Shown here: piece after piece, positions 1-9,146 of the stretch
Position numbering within the stretch: position 1 is the stretch's first letter
Layout of the letters: every line of letters starts with the position of its first letter
Origin: Saprolegnia diclina VS20
Lineage: Eukaryota; Oomycota; Saprolegniomycetes; Saprolegniales; Saprolegniaceae
Reading direction: 5' to 3'
Length of the DNA: 38,820 bases
Assembly (NCBI RefSeq): GCF_000281045.1
Contig: NW_008246069.1
Span: 169,419 to 208,238, forward strand
Position numbers and translations under genes: made by a program
The notes under the pieces: generated by a model
What the model saw: the letters and a program-made list of their open reading frames with translations, nothing else
Told to the model about the DNA's origin: nothing
Databases searched by the model: none

Positions 1-1313
1 ATCGCTCGACAGCATCGAGGTCGTGGCCGTGACCGCATCCAAGAGTTGCCACGGCACCTACGTGGTCTTGATACTTTGATACACGCTTGAAACATAGTAC
101 CTTGTAGTGCAAGTGCTGCACGAGCTTTTCTTCAAACGTGTCGGCCAAGTCGTCAAAGACTTGACGGACGTACGCCTTCTCGCTGCTCGTCGCGTCGCCC
201 TGGAGCGCAGCGAGTGCGTGGGCCGCGCGAAGGTGCGTCGGGTGCAGGGCGACGATCGCAGCGTACCCGGCCTTTACGAGGTCGGGCTCTTGCGTAAAAA
301 ACACAGAGCTACCATCTTCCTCTCAGTTGCCTGTGTTTGTCCATGGAGCGCACCGCAGCACCGAGTGGGCGGTGGCGTCGCTCGGGTCAACCTCGATCAC
401 GCGCAGCATATAAGGAATGGCGAGCCGCGTTTGACCTAGCTCGGAAAGTTCGTGCATCCTTCTCGGCACATGCGAAGAACACACCCATCGTATGCAAAAT
501 GACGGCGAGGTTGAAGTTGCTCTTGATGCAACGCGGGTCGAGCGCGAGGACGTCCGAGAATATGCACGCAGCGCCGTGGAAGTCCCCTTCGTCGTACATG
601 ATGTTGGCGTTCCGGCGCATCTCTTGAAGGAGGCGCGAGTCCGCAGGCGGCAGCGCCAACCGCGGCGTCAAGAGCTCTATTTGGACTGTATAGCAATCCT
701 CCAGTAATCGATCAGCAATGAACCTTGGAGCAGCGCGCGGCCATCGGACGAGCAATGCGGGAGCGTCTAGATAGCGCCAGGATGGTTGCATTGTCAACTT
801 GGCATGGACTCTACCTCGGGCGTGAGCGGCTGCAGCGTTGCGCCATCCAGCACGCGGATCTGCGGCACGCTGTCGATCTCAAAGTGGCGGTACAAGGTCA
901 CACGCCTGCACGAGACGCCATTAAGGACCTAATCGCGCACGCGCATAGTACTCGTCTTGGCAATGATACGGCAACACTTGCGCCCACGACGCCAGCCACT
1001 CGACGTGTTCTACACATTCGGTCAACGCACGTCCATGAAGAGGGTAGTCGGCGTACCTGTGAAGCGCACTTGGTCGAGCTCGGCCGACACAAACAAGACG
1101 GACGCGATCGCATGCTTGGTCACGAGGTCGTGGAGGCCTTTGAGCACACGCTCGTTGTGCGGCTTCGACCACGACGCGGAGAAGACGAGGATCATCGGGT
1201 GCGACGCTGCATACTCCATGAGCCCCGTACAGCATCACGCATGTGTATCTACCTGGCGCACCGTCGGCAGGTCGCGTCAGGTACGGCGCAAGGATCGCTT
1301 GGACCGTCGCCAT
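1..1313 (-). CDS. Thioredoxin-like / TPR / methyltransferase fusion protein (3' end beyond window)
   Basis: Nine exons, with introns at 58-100, 309-353, 436-484, 677-723, 767-814, 906-951, 1010-1056 and 1207-1252. All phases agree, giving 314 residues before the window edge. Residues about 20-120 look like a nucleoredoxin/tryparedoxin-type thioredoxin fold (ILVFSASWS strand, later SVPQIRVLDG), but the usual CxxC is absent (SASWSKPHNE). Residues about 135-260 are TPR-like, with helix pairs around NIMYDEGDFHGAACIF and AIPYMLRVIEVDPSDATAH. Residues about 270-314 (AYVRQVFDDLADTFEEKL, then HYKVPWQLLDA) match the linker and start of the TPR-linked SAM methyltransferase family COG4976; the SAM site would lie beyond the left edge. 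The start is the ATG at 1313. The two halves could be separate genes with a missed boundary, but no stop or start separates them once spliced. Substrate unknown. Confidence 0.72.
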
Positions 1314-1578
1314 TGTCGTCGATTTTCAAAGTGGCATCGTATCCGGACGCATCCGGTTTTATGGCACAAGATACCGCCACAACTTGCCCAACACGGTGGT
1401 GACCAGCAGGCCACGACAATGGTGCGCTTCGCACAGCGTCCCTGTCGCATCCATCCAGACACTGCAGTCGACCGTTGTGCTTGGTAACATGGAGGCTAAT
1501 ACCGCTGTGGTGAGCCACGCAACATCCTTCCATTCAATGTCACACTGCGAGTCTCGTCCTTGGCGACGCTCTCACACA

Positions 1579-2904
1579 TTATGCATGTTCCTGGAGCTTT
1601 TGCAGCATAATATCACGCACGACAAGGATCATCTTGGGGTTGGCGAACAATTGACACATCTAGATTCCATACAACGTCAAGAAGCGCAGGAGGAGGCAGC
1701 ACGCACCGTCTCATGCAAGTGGCGCTCGACGATATCCTCGCGCGCTCCTAGCCCCTTGGCTTGCAGCGCACGGCCTCGCTACATTACACAGGTCATTGCG
1801 CAGCGAAGCGCGGTGTTTGTGTTACCTGCGAAAGATGCTGCATGAAGGCAATGTACTTGGTGTTGATGAGGTCGACAGTCGCCGTGTCGGGATGCAGTCG
1901 CGTGGTTTGTGTCGGGACGCTCACACGCGCAGGCAGGGCGCCCGCTATCGGCTCTTGCAAGATGCTTCGACACTGCTCCCGAAGCAGCGAAAGGACGAGC
2001 TCGATCAAGAGCCCGGAGGCGTCGTCCACAGTGCGCGTCACTGGCGCCGCGTTCGTGCCGCCGCAACAGCACATGGACGATCGACATACATCATAGTAGA
2101 ACGCATCAATGCCTGCATCCTACACCGTCACATAGTGCCCATGCCCACAAGAAATGACAAATGTAATACCATGGGCGCGCGAGGGGGCATCGGCGGCGGT
2201 GGCGACATTTCCGACGTGTCGCTGGTCGCCGGTCGGACGGCACTTGCATCGTCCAGCGCGGCTTCGTCACGTAGCGTTTGCAGCCGAGGTACCTCGTCCG
2301 GACACTTGTCCTTCAGATGGATTTCGTAGTCGTCTTTCGCATCCACCGACGTATCGTCCTTGTCTCCACAGTCCCATTGCATTCGATGCGTGTCGTCGTC
2401 GTGCGTCACTAGACCACGATCGTCGGCGCCACCGTCCTCCACTTGCTGCGGCTGGGTATCCTCGTCGTCGACACCAAGAGGTGCTTCGCTTCCCGGTGCG
2501 TCTGGCGCCTCGTAGTTATCGCCTTCTCTCCACGGGCTCTCGACACTGGACTCGAAGGCGTCGTTTGAGTAACCCACGTCGTCGGCATGGAGCGGTGGCT
2601 CGTCGCTCGGTCTATCTCTGCTCGGGCTCTCGCGACTCGCTTCAAAGCCATCGTCCGAATAGCCCAGGCCCGGATCATCGGTGGCGGGTTTTGGGTCAAA
2701 AGTATCGTCCACGTAGCTTTCGTGGCCAAGCGGCTCGTCCGTGGGCCCGGCTTGGCCATCGGTTGCTACGACAACGGCGTCGTCGCCGCTCGAAGCTGAC
2801 GGAATACTCGACGAGGCGCTGGGCGAGACAGGCGGCACGTCGGCTTGCACTGGCAGCTCTGTCGACTCAAACTCATCAAAGGACGAAAAGCTGTACTCAT
2901 CCAT
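1579..2904 (-). CDS. Acidic protein with YS-D-FE repeats and helical C-terminus
   Basis: Four exons (introns 1660-1706, 1779-1825, 2120-2169) give a 393-residue protein starting at the ATG at 2904. The N-terminal 250 residues are rich in Asp, Glu, Ser and Pro and probably disordered. They carry a repeated motif, GYSDDGFEASRESP at 81-94 and GYSNDAFESSVESP at 111-124, with weaker versions near residues 4-14 and 63-71. YxDDFE-type motifs are common in flagellar and centrosomal proteins, but no specific family is recognised. A proline patch (SPPPPMPPRAP) precedes a more ordered C-terminal 140 residues with predicted helices (LLIELVLSLLREQCRSIL, TKYIAFMQHL, MILVVRDIMLQKLQEHA). The gene lies 265 bp upstream of the fusion gene's ATG on the same strand. 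Function unknown; the exon structure is well supported because all phases close. Confidence 0.68.
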
Positions 2905-2947
2905 CGCGCAACCTTGCGTGCAGTTACATCCGCCCGCAACGATCCGA

Positions 2948-2993
2948 CGACGCGTCTATCCAGTATCCAACGACGTGTCTATCCAGTATCCAA
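2948..2993. repeat. Two-unit 23-bp tandem repeat upstream of the acidic protein gene
   Basis: Two adjacent 23-bp units, 2948-2970 and 2971-2993, differ at one position; each contains GTCTATCCAGTATCCAACG. They lie 44-89 bp upstream of the ATG at 2904 (minus strand), in the short gap before the poly(A) polymerase gene. They could be a duplicated regulatory site or simple slippage; nothing in the sequence decides between these. Confidence 0.7.
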
Positions 2994-3140
2994 CGAAATT
3001 GCCGTATGCACCACATTGCCGTATCCAAGATCCACCCACTTTGCCTTTGTGTATCCTCCTATCGAAAGCCATCGACAAACCTTGGAATGGACAATATGTC
3101 TTGTATCTCTACGACGGACTTTACTTAGACGGTGCCTTGT

Positions 3141-4313
3141 TTACAGCGCGGACGGGCCCGACCAGTGTATCACTTGGCTCAAGGGCGTCGGGGTAAACCG
3201 CGTCGGTCGATGAAAGGTTATCGCGTAAAAGGCATTTTCGATCGCGGCGACGACCCGGGCGAGGGCGTTGGCGCCGGCACCGACGTTGAAGAGGCCGCAC
3301 TCGCTCAGGTCCGAGGGGTCGTCGAGCACGAGCCGGGGCACGGGGAGTGCGCCCTTCATCGTGGGTGGCACAAAGTACTCGCGCGAGAGCAGTCGGCCTT
3401 CGTCGTCGATGCACCACGTGATGCACGTCATCGTGTGATCAAAGACGGTACCATAGTACTCGAGAAAGCCCAGGACCGCCTCGCCGACGCTCTGCTCGGG
3501 CGGCGACGTCAACAGGTAGTGCAAACAGAGCAAGACGAGCGCATACGAGCTCAGGCCGCCAAGGAACGCATTGTTGAGGCCCTTCTCCCGCAGAAACGAC
3601 TTGAGCACGAGCACGAGTGGGTACATTTGGACCATGGACGCGACGCCGGCGCGGACGACCTCAGTCGCGCGGAGGCCCTGGCGCGTGTGCGGTGTCTCAA
3701 CAGCAATGTCGATCTGGCGCCCCGAGCCAACGACATCGAGCTTGATCACGGGCACTTTAGTGCCGACCACGACGGCGCGAGCAACCCAGTCTTTCGTGAG
3801 GAGGAGGCTCAAAATGATGTCGAGCTGGTCGACTTGCGCCTGGTAGTCGTCGCTGAGCGTCGCCTCGTCGTCGATGATGCCCTGGATGACGACATCAATG
3901 TCGCTCGACGGCAGCCAGAGACCGCTCGCAAACGACCCAAAGCACGTGGCCGTCGCGGTCGGCCACTTGGTCTGGACGCACGCCGTGAGCTGTGCGAGGC
4001 TCGCATCAATGTCGACCTGCGCGAGCTTGACGGCGCTCTGCGTGTGCTCGACAAACCGCCCAATCTCGATCGTGAGCCGGTCCTTGAGCGGCGTCGTTGG
4101 GTCCAGCATCACGTCGAGGTCCGTCGGCGCGCTGAGCCACACGGGCAGCGGCAGCGGTCGCTTGAGCGCGGGTGCGGGGCACCGCCGGGGTAGGCCCACG
4201 TCCTCTGTCGGGAGGTACTGCACCTGCGGCTTGCGCTGCTGCTCTTGCATGCTGCACTTGTTGTTACCCACGTCGTCGTTCCGCTCCAGCATCGTCGAAG
4301 CAGATTCAGCCAT
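3141..4313 (-). CDS. Non-canonical poly(A) polymerase (TRF4/PAPD5-like nucleotidyltransferase)
   Basis: Single exon, 390 residues from the ATG at 4313. The nucleotidyltransferase signature is complete: GSFASGLWLPSSDIDV at about 126-141 gives the GS motif and the first two catalytic Asp residues, and RQIDIAVE supplies the third. The central domain follows (YPLVLVLKSFLREKGLN, then GGLSSYALVLLCLHYL) as in the TRF4/Cid1 group, then the PAP-associated region ending TPLSQVIH. Such enzymes add short A or U tails to RNAs for nuclear surveillance or decay, as in TRAMP. No zinc knuckle or RNA-recognition domain is seen, as expected for TRF4 types that rely on a partner. The frame is open upstream to a TTG near 4406, but three CCAAT boxes lie there (4332-4407), so the ATG at 4313 is preferred. 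Confidence 0.88.
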   Translation of the reverse strand: MAESASTMLERNDDVGNNKCSMQEQQRKPQVQYLPTEDVGLPRRCPAPALKRPLPLPVWLSAPTDLDVMLDPTTPLKDRLTIEIGRFVEHTQSAVKLAQVDIDASLAQLTACVQTKWPTATATCFGSFASGLWLPSSDIDVVIQGIIDDEATLSDDYQAQVDQLDIILSLLLTKDWVARAVVVGTKVPVIKLDVVGSGRQIDIAVETPHTRQGLRATEVVRAGVASMVQMYPLVLVLKSFLREKGLNNAFLGGLSSYALVLLCLHYLLTSPPEQSVGEAVLGFLEYYGTVFDHTMTCITWCIDDEGRLLSREYFVPPTMKGALPVPRLVLDDPSDLSECGLFNVGAGANALARVVAAIENAFYAITFHRPTRFTPTPLSQVIHWSGPSAL

Positions 4314-4331
4314 GTGGTCGCGTCTTTTTAT

Positions 4332-4407
4332 CCAATCCGAAACCTTAAACGCGCGCTTGAATGGGTGGCGCCAATCAAATGTGCGATCGTGTCGCATTTT
4401 AGCCAAT
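4332..4407. promoter_or_regulatory. Three CCAAT boxes upstream of the poly(A) polymerase gene
   Basis: CCAAT occurs at 4332, 4371 and 4403, the last two in a CCAATCA context. All are within 95 bp of the start codon at 4313. Spaced CCAAT boxes are typical NF-Y sites. They argue that this stretch is promoter rather than an N-terminal extension of the coding frame. Confidence 0.5.
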
Positions 4408-5203
4408 CACAACACTGCAAGGTAGAACCCGGGGCACGGCGGCGGCTGGTGTCTCGGAGATGCTGCCAAGACAATGCGACGAGAACAGCATGCAGCTTGG
4501 CCGCAAAAGCGACCTTCGACTAACTAACTCAGCCACAGTGTACCGGTTCTTTGCCATGCTCAGTACATCGCAAGCACCAATGCATCGTGATTGCGATCAA
4601 GATCGCCCACCGAAGCGTCCCTTGGTCTGACTCTTTTCTGCCTGCTGCTTGTCCTGCCTTGGTGCCAGCGCTTCAGTAGAGCGCCGAAGAGAGATGAAAT
4701 GCAGCGGTGCTATCGTGGTGCTATCTATCTCATCGCTGTAGGCGATCGCTGGTTTCTGTTGAGCCACGGCTCTGCACGTTCTTGATAACTTGATACTTTC
4801 ACTGGTGCCACACAACCGCGAGCTCCAGCGCGAGGCTTCCAGTTCGCTACCGGTAGACCAAGGGAATAATAATCATTCCTTGACTAGACGGACATCAGCT
4901 ACTAGTACTAATTAGCAAGAAGTGTCTAGAAGATGTGCGGCAGCATGCATCTTAAAGCAACGGGCAGAGACTCGCTGCGGGGATGTCGAGCGTGTCGCCA
5001 GCATGCTTGTATTGCGTTGGGTCACGACGTTTTACTCGTAGCGAATTCATATAGGACCACACGCGTTTGGATACCTACAGAGCATAGAGCTGGTGCTGCT
5101 AGGACACTAGCACCGACCGTCTCCACGGAGTGGTTGTACTTGATTGGACAATTCAGCTTTCAATGGGACTCGTATCCGAAAACCATCCGGATAGACGCGA
5201 TCA
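4408..5203. other. Divergent intergenic region, no gene seen
   Basis: About 800 bp between the poly(A) polymerase gene (minus) and the LCMT-GNAT gene (plus). No exon chain or RNA gene was recognised; the open frames here are short and lack family resemblance. An inverted CCAAT box (ATTGG, 5143-5147) lies about 57 bp before the downstream ATG. A small AT-rich inverted repeat, GGAATAATAATCATTCC, is present around 4862. Confidence 0.5.
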
Positions 5204-6987
5204 ATGGAGACGGCGTTGGCCCAGACGAGCGACCACGGCGTCGCCGAGACCGCGTTCGATGCCATCCACTGCAAGATGTACATGCCTATTCCTTTAGGTA
5301 GTACTTACGTGGCGCCTCGTAGGTCGGCCGTCAAGCAAGGCTACTTTTCAGATGACTTTGTTGGCCTCTTTGGCCGCAAGCCCACGCGCCGCATTCCTCT
5401 CGTACGACTTTGCATCTGCTGTCACTCGACCAGCATCACACGCTTCGTCCTCTGCGTAGATCCATCGCGGCTACTACCTCCGGCACGTCGCTGTCGAGGC
5501 GGCGGTGAGCCTCTTCCTGTCGCAGCGAGCAACGTCGACGACGCCAGTCCAGATCCTCTCGCTGGGCGCTGGCTTGGACACGCTCTTCTTTCGCCTCCAA
5601 CAGCAGCATGTAGCCCACATCTCCATGTACGAGGTCGACTGCAGTGCCATTACGGACCACAAGATCGACGTGATGACGGCCAAGATGGACCACCTTTTCG
5701 GCAAAACCTTTACACCAACAACCTCGGCCCATACGCTGGTGGCAACGTCGCCTACGGCCAAGTACGTTGCTCTTGCGTGCGACCTCGGCGACACGACGGC
5801 GCTCACTGCGCGCTTGACGGCGCACGGCTTGGATCCCTCGCAGCCAACGCTAGTGCTCGCCGAGTGTGTGCTGGTATGAATTTCAAGCGTGAACGATTGT
5901 CGACTCGAACGGCGTAGGCGTACTTAGCACCAACTGCGCGGTCGGCGCTACTGGAGTGGGCATCGACGCTCCTCTATGACGGGCTTTTCGTCGGCTACGA
6001 CCCGATTGGGCTCCCAACTGCGTTTGGGCGTCAAATGTACGGGTATTTCGCGGCGAAAGGCTGCGACTTGCGCTCGGCCAAGGCGCTGCCCAGCGTCGAC
6101 GACCAAGCGACGCACTTTGCGGTCCACGGATGGCCGAATGTCCGGCTCTACAATATGAATGCCGTCTACCGCCAACTTGTCGATGCGACCGAGCGCCAGC
6201 GGTATTGTCGACATTTTGAACGAGCGCCGAGGACGACAAAGTGAGGCACATGTGGTATTAGGATCGAGGCACTCGAGCCGTTCGACGAGTACGACGACTG
6301 GATCACGTGCAACCACCACTATGGCCTGACGCTCGCGTGCACGGGCGCCATGGACGGCGGCTCGGTCTGCGCCAAGGCACTTGGTCGCTGGCCCCGCCTG
6401 ACGACGCACCTCCATGACGCGGCGATGCTCGATACGTACACCAACGGCGTCACGATCCGCCCGTTCCGGCCCTCGGACCAGGACGCGGTGCGGACCATTT
6501 TCGAGTCGACGCTCGACGAATACGACCACAAGTCGGTGCGCAAGCTCGTGGCGCATCAGCTCAACACGGAGCTCGCCGACGTCGCAGCATCGTACCTCGC
6601 ACCTGCCAAGACGTGCTTCTGGGTGGCTGAGCGCGGGATCGAGTTCCTTGGCTGCGTCGGCGTCAAGCCTTTCAAGGACGACAGCATCGCCGAGCTCGTC
6701 CGTCTCCGCGTCGCCACGTACATCGATCGTGTCCTCGTTAAACGTATCTCATATCGTGGCGCTTGCGTAGGCGTGCGCGCCGCCTTGGCGTCGCCTCGCG
6801 GCTCGTGGCCACGCTCGAATACTTTTGCCGCGACGTTGGGTACCGTGCCGTGTACCTTGAGACGCTCGAAGCGATGGAGGCCGCACAGGCCTTCTACCTG
6901 CGCCTGGGCTACACGCATCTGGGGTCGGTTCGCGTGGGGAAGCCGCCCTCAGACTTTGGCCTCGAAAAGTTTCAGCGCGACCTGTAG
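5204..6987 (+). CDS. Leucine carboxyl methyltransferase fused to a GNAT acetyltransferase domain
   Basis: Six exons (introns 5278-5322, 5402-5459, 5874-5917, 6202-6261, 6718-6770), 507 residues. Residues 1-310 are an LCMT1 homologue, the enzyme that methylates the C-terminal leucine of PP2A. Seen are HCKMSAVKQGYFSDDF, PLIHRGYYLRHVAVEAAV, the SAM-binding loop ILSLGAGLDTLFF, LVLAECVLAYL, and the terminal RIEALEPFDEYDDW with a following HHYGLTLA. The frame then continues without a stop into a GNAT fold from about residue 346 (VTIRPFRPSDQDAVRTIF). This has CFWVAERG, an AELVRLRV strand, the acetyl-CoA loop RRLGVASRLVATLE and a final AAQAFYLRLGYTHLG, closest in flavour to NAT8/camello acetyltransferases. 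The junction lies inside one 456-nt exon, so it is not a splicing artefact. Fusion of the two activities is unusual; the acetyl acceptor is unknown. Confidence 0.88.
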
Positions 6988-7015
6988 AGCGTGCAGAAAA
7001 GAGAGGATAAACTTG

Positions 7016-7504
7016 CTATTCGAGAGGCTTAAAGTCAAAAAGGGCGTTTGTCGGACCATCGCGGGGCAGCGACAGCGTCGCAACGCGCTGCTCTTGGTTG
7101 GAGACGCGCGGTCGGACCTTGGGTGACCGCCAGCCCGACTCGGGGAACCGTCGCCGCCAGATCGTCGACGATGGCGGTGCAAGGTGTAGCCCGTCCTCGG
7201 CCGCCGCCTTCTCTGGCTTGTGCAGCAATGGAACCTCGTGGTTGTTGTTGTTGGTCGCGCGACGCCGCCAGCGCTCGGGCGCGTGGACGTCATCGGCAGG
7301 GTGGTTCGTCGGGCGCATTGGCTTGTAAAAAGCTGGAATGAACAAAATTAGAAACAGAAACATGCTCCGCAGATCCGACGCCTTATCAGTGGATGTCGTT
7401 ACGACCTCGAGAGCGCCGGACGCATCCTGCGTGCGATGCCATCGACGCCGTGCTCCTTGAGCATCCGAGACAATATACTCGATCATCCCTCGGTGTCCGT
7501 CCAT
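7016..7504 (-). CDS. Doubtful small gene, hypothetical protein
   Basis: An uninterrupted 162-codon frame starts with ATG at 7504 and ends 28 bp from the LCMT-GNAT stop, in convergent orientation. It has one hydrophobic stretch (MFLFLILFIPAFY) followed by a basic tail. The hydrophobic stretch may not be real: it reads through a good intron candidate (5' GTAACG, branch-like TTCTAAT, pyrimidine tract, CAG). A different frame upstream of that site gives a plausible helix (MLKEHGVDGIARRMRPALS). The gene could therefore be a short spliced protein, a single-pass membrane protein, or nothing. No family is recognised. Confidence 0.3.
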   Translation of the reverse strand: MDGHRGMIEYIVSDAQGARRRWHRTQDASGALEVVTTSTDKASDLRSMFLFLILFIPAFYKPMRPTNHPADDVHAPERWRRRATNNNNHEVPLLHKPEKAAAEDGLHLAPPSSTIWRRRFPESGWRSPKVRPRVSNQEQRVATLSLPRDGPTNALFDFKPLE

Positions 7505-8167
7505 CCGGATGGCACAAGTGCAATCTCAAGTGCAATGTGACCAAGACCGTCACATGTGTATTAGTACACCGCGCTGCACACTGGCGCTACACCGCCGCTG
7601 GCGCTACACCGTCTACCGTCTCAACTGGCCGTCGCCGCCAGTGTTTTGTCACGATCGACGTCACATCTCATGCAAAGACAAAGTCGCACCAATGGCGAGG
7701 TGGGCCCACGATTGAGCGCATGTAGCTCATCCTACAGCAGTGGATAGAGACGGGTCTGTCGTCGAGAGGAGTTCGCGCGGCTGGCAGCCCAAGCCTGGCG
7801 ACTTCAAGCACGTCTTCCATGTTGTTCGTTCCACCGGCGCGATCTTCAACTGACCAACACTCCGTCGCCGTGTTCGATTTTTTACCGCCAGGTGGTAGCC
7901 TTTCTGGTACCGTACGTACATTCTTGTATTGTGTACGGTACGTCTTCATGTTTGTATGAACGTACGTCATGTACGCCCAAGGCTGGGTCTGGCGTTTCGA
8001 AAAACCAAGGAGCTGACCAATCACATGACTGGATGCTGGAAATTTCGAAAATGCTTCTTTTCACAGCATGTTTGTATGATATACAAAGAATAAGATATCG
8101 CCCAACGCAAACCTCCTCGCTTTTCCCCAGTTTCCGATTTTCGACCATCTACCCTTCCAGCAGCAGC
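7505..8167. other. Intergenic region with a GTAC-rich hairpin and a CCAAT box
   Basis: No convincing exon was found. A perfect 9-bp inverted repeat (GTACCGTAC at 7907-7915, GTACGGTAC at 7933-7941) sits in a GTAC-rich cluster that continues to about 7975. A short direct repeat, GGCGCTACACCG, occurs twice near 7580-7605. CCAATCA at 8017 lies 150 bp before the next ATG and is probably part of that gene's promoter. Confidence 0.45.
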
Positions 8168-9091
8168 ATGACGGCCGTCGCTCCTTCGGGCTTTGCCTTC
8201 ACCTCGAGCCACGTCGAGTCGCAGATCGACCTCTCGCTCGATGAGCTCATCAAGCAGCGCCAGGTCGCGGCCAAGGAGGCCAAGGTACATGGCAGTGGGC
8301 ATCGACGTGGGAGGCTCATGGGACGATACATGTAGGCCAAAGACGCATCGCCGACCAAGAAGAAGCAGGACAAGAAGCAGGTCAAGGCGACCGAGCCGCA
8401 AGTGAAGAAGACGAGCGCCCGCAAGAAGCGCAACAAGAAGGGCAAGAAGGCAGCGGGCGATGAAATCGTCACGATCCAAGTGCCCAAGGCGGTGGCCGAG
8501 AAGCTGGCCAAGGAAGCGGCCACGGCGCAGGCGCCGGAAGGCGGCGCGGCCAAGAAGAAGCGCAACCGCAAGAAGGGCAAGAACGCGGACGCACAGAGCG
8601 GCGACAATGCCCCGAAGGTCCAGCCCAAGCAGAACAACAACAACCAGGCCAAGAACACCAACAACAACAATGGCAAGAAGCAGGGCAAGAAGCAGAACGC
8701 CGGTCAGCAACAAAAGGGCGGCAACATCTCGCCCACCAACTCGGCCTCCAAGGTCAACACGTACGTTCCTTTTCTCTCGACGACACGATCTCATTGTGGA
8801 TCGTATAGTAGCACCCGGAACGTCCTCTTCAACATCACGATGAACAAGAACCAAAACCCGGCCAAGAAGGGCAAGAAGTCGGATGGCGGCGCGGTGAAGC
8901 GACTGCTGGGCGACCACCTCTCGGCGCTCACGCTCAACGACACCAAGCAAAAGAAGAGCACCAAGAACGGCAAGAAGAAGGCCAACAACGCCAACAGCAA
9001 CATGAGCAAGACCACCAACAACCAGGGCCAGCGGAATGGCAAGAAGCAAACCAAGTTTGTGACCAAGAAGCGCCAGTCGCGCAAGGCATGA
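8168..9091 (+). CDS. Lysine/asparagine-rich low-complexity protein, probably nuclear or RNA-associated
   Basis: Three exons (introns 8285-8335 and 8761-8808) give 274 residues. The N-terminus (about 1-40) has a short helix, QIDLSLDELIKQRQVAAKE. The rest is dominated by Lys, Asn, Gln and Gly in runs such as KKTSARKKRNKKGKK and QNNNNQAKNTNNNNGKK. Two islands are less biased: EIVTIQVPKAVAEKLAKEAA and RLLGDHLSALTLNDTKQ. A short NVLFNITMNKN follows the second intron. Composition suggests a disordered, strongly basic protein that could bind nucleic acid or enter the nucleolus. No family is recognised. The long antisense frame over the same region is the mirror of the lysine codons and is not a gene. 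Confidence 0.75.
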
Positions 9092-9146
9092 GCGCGCCAT
9101 TTTTGTACTACCACTTGATAATATATTGCCACACTCGCTACCACGA

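Noticed and set aside
387-797. Separate TPR gene starting near 797
   Set aside because: Splicing at 677-723 and 767-814 joins it in frame to the thioredoxin-like exons; the putative start lies inside an intron.
3132-4193. 353-codon plus-strand frame
   Set aside because: Antisense to the poly(A) polymerase, which has complete catalytic motifs.
4314-4406. N-terminal extension of the poly(A) polymerase to a TTG codon
   Set aside because: No ATG at its start, and three CCAAT boxes occupy the stretch, so it is promoter or 5' UTR.
7668-8024. 118-codon minus-strand frame in the GTAC-rich region
   Set aside because: No recognisable motif, and it overlaps the hairpin and probable promoter of the lysine-rich gene.
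8021-9100. 359-codon minus-strand frame rich in Leu, Val and Ala, resembling a membrane protein
   Set aside because: It is the complement of the lysine-rich coding exons (AAG codons read as CTT); the plus-strand frame has spliced structure and a proper ATG.
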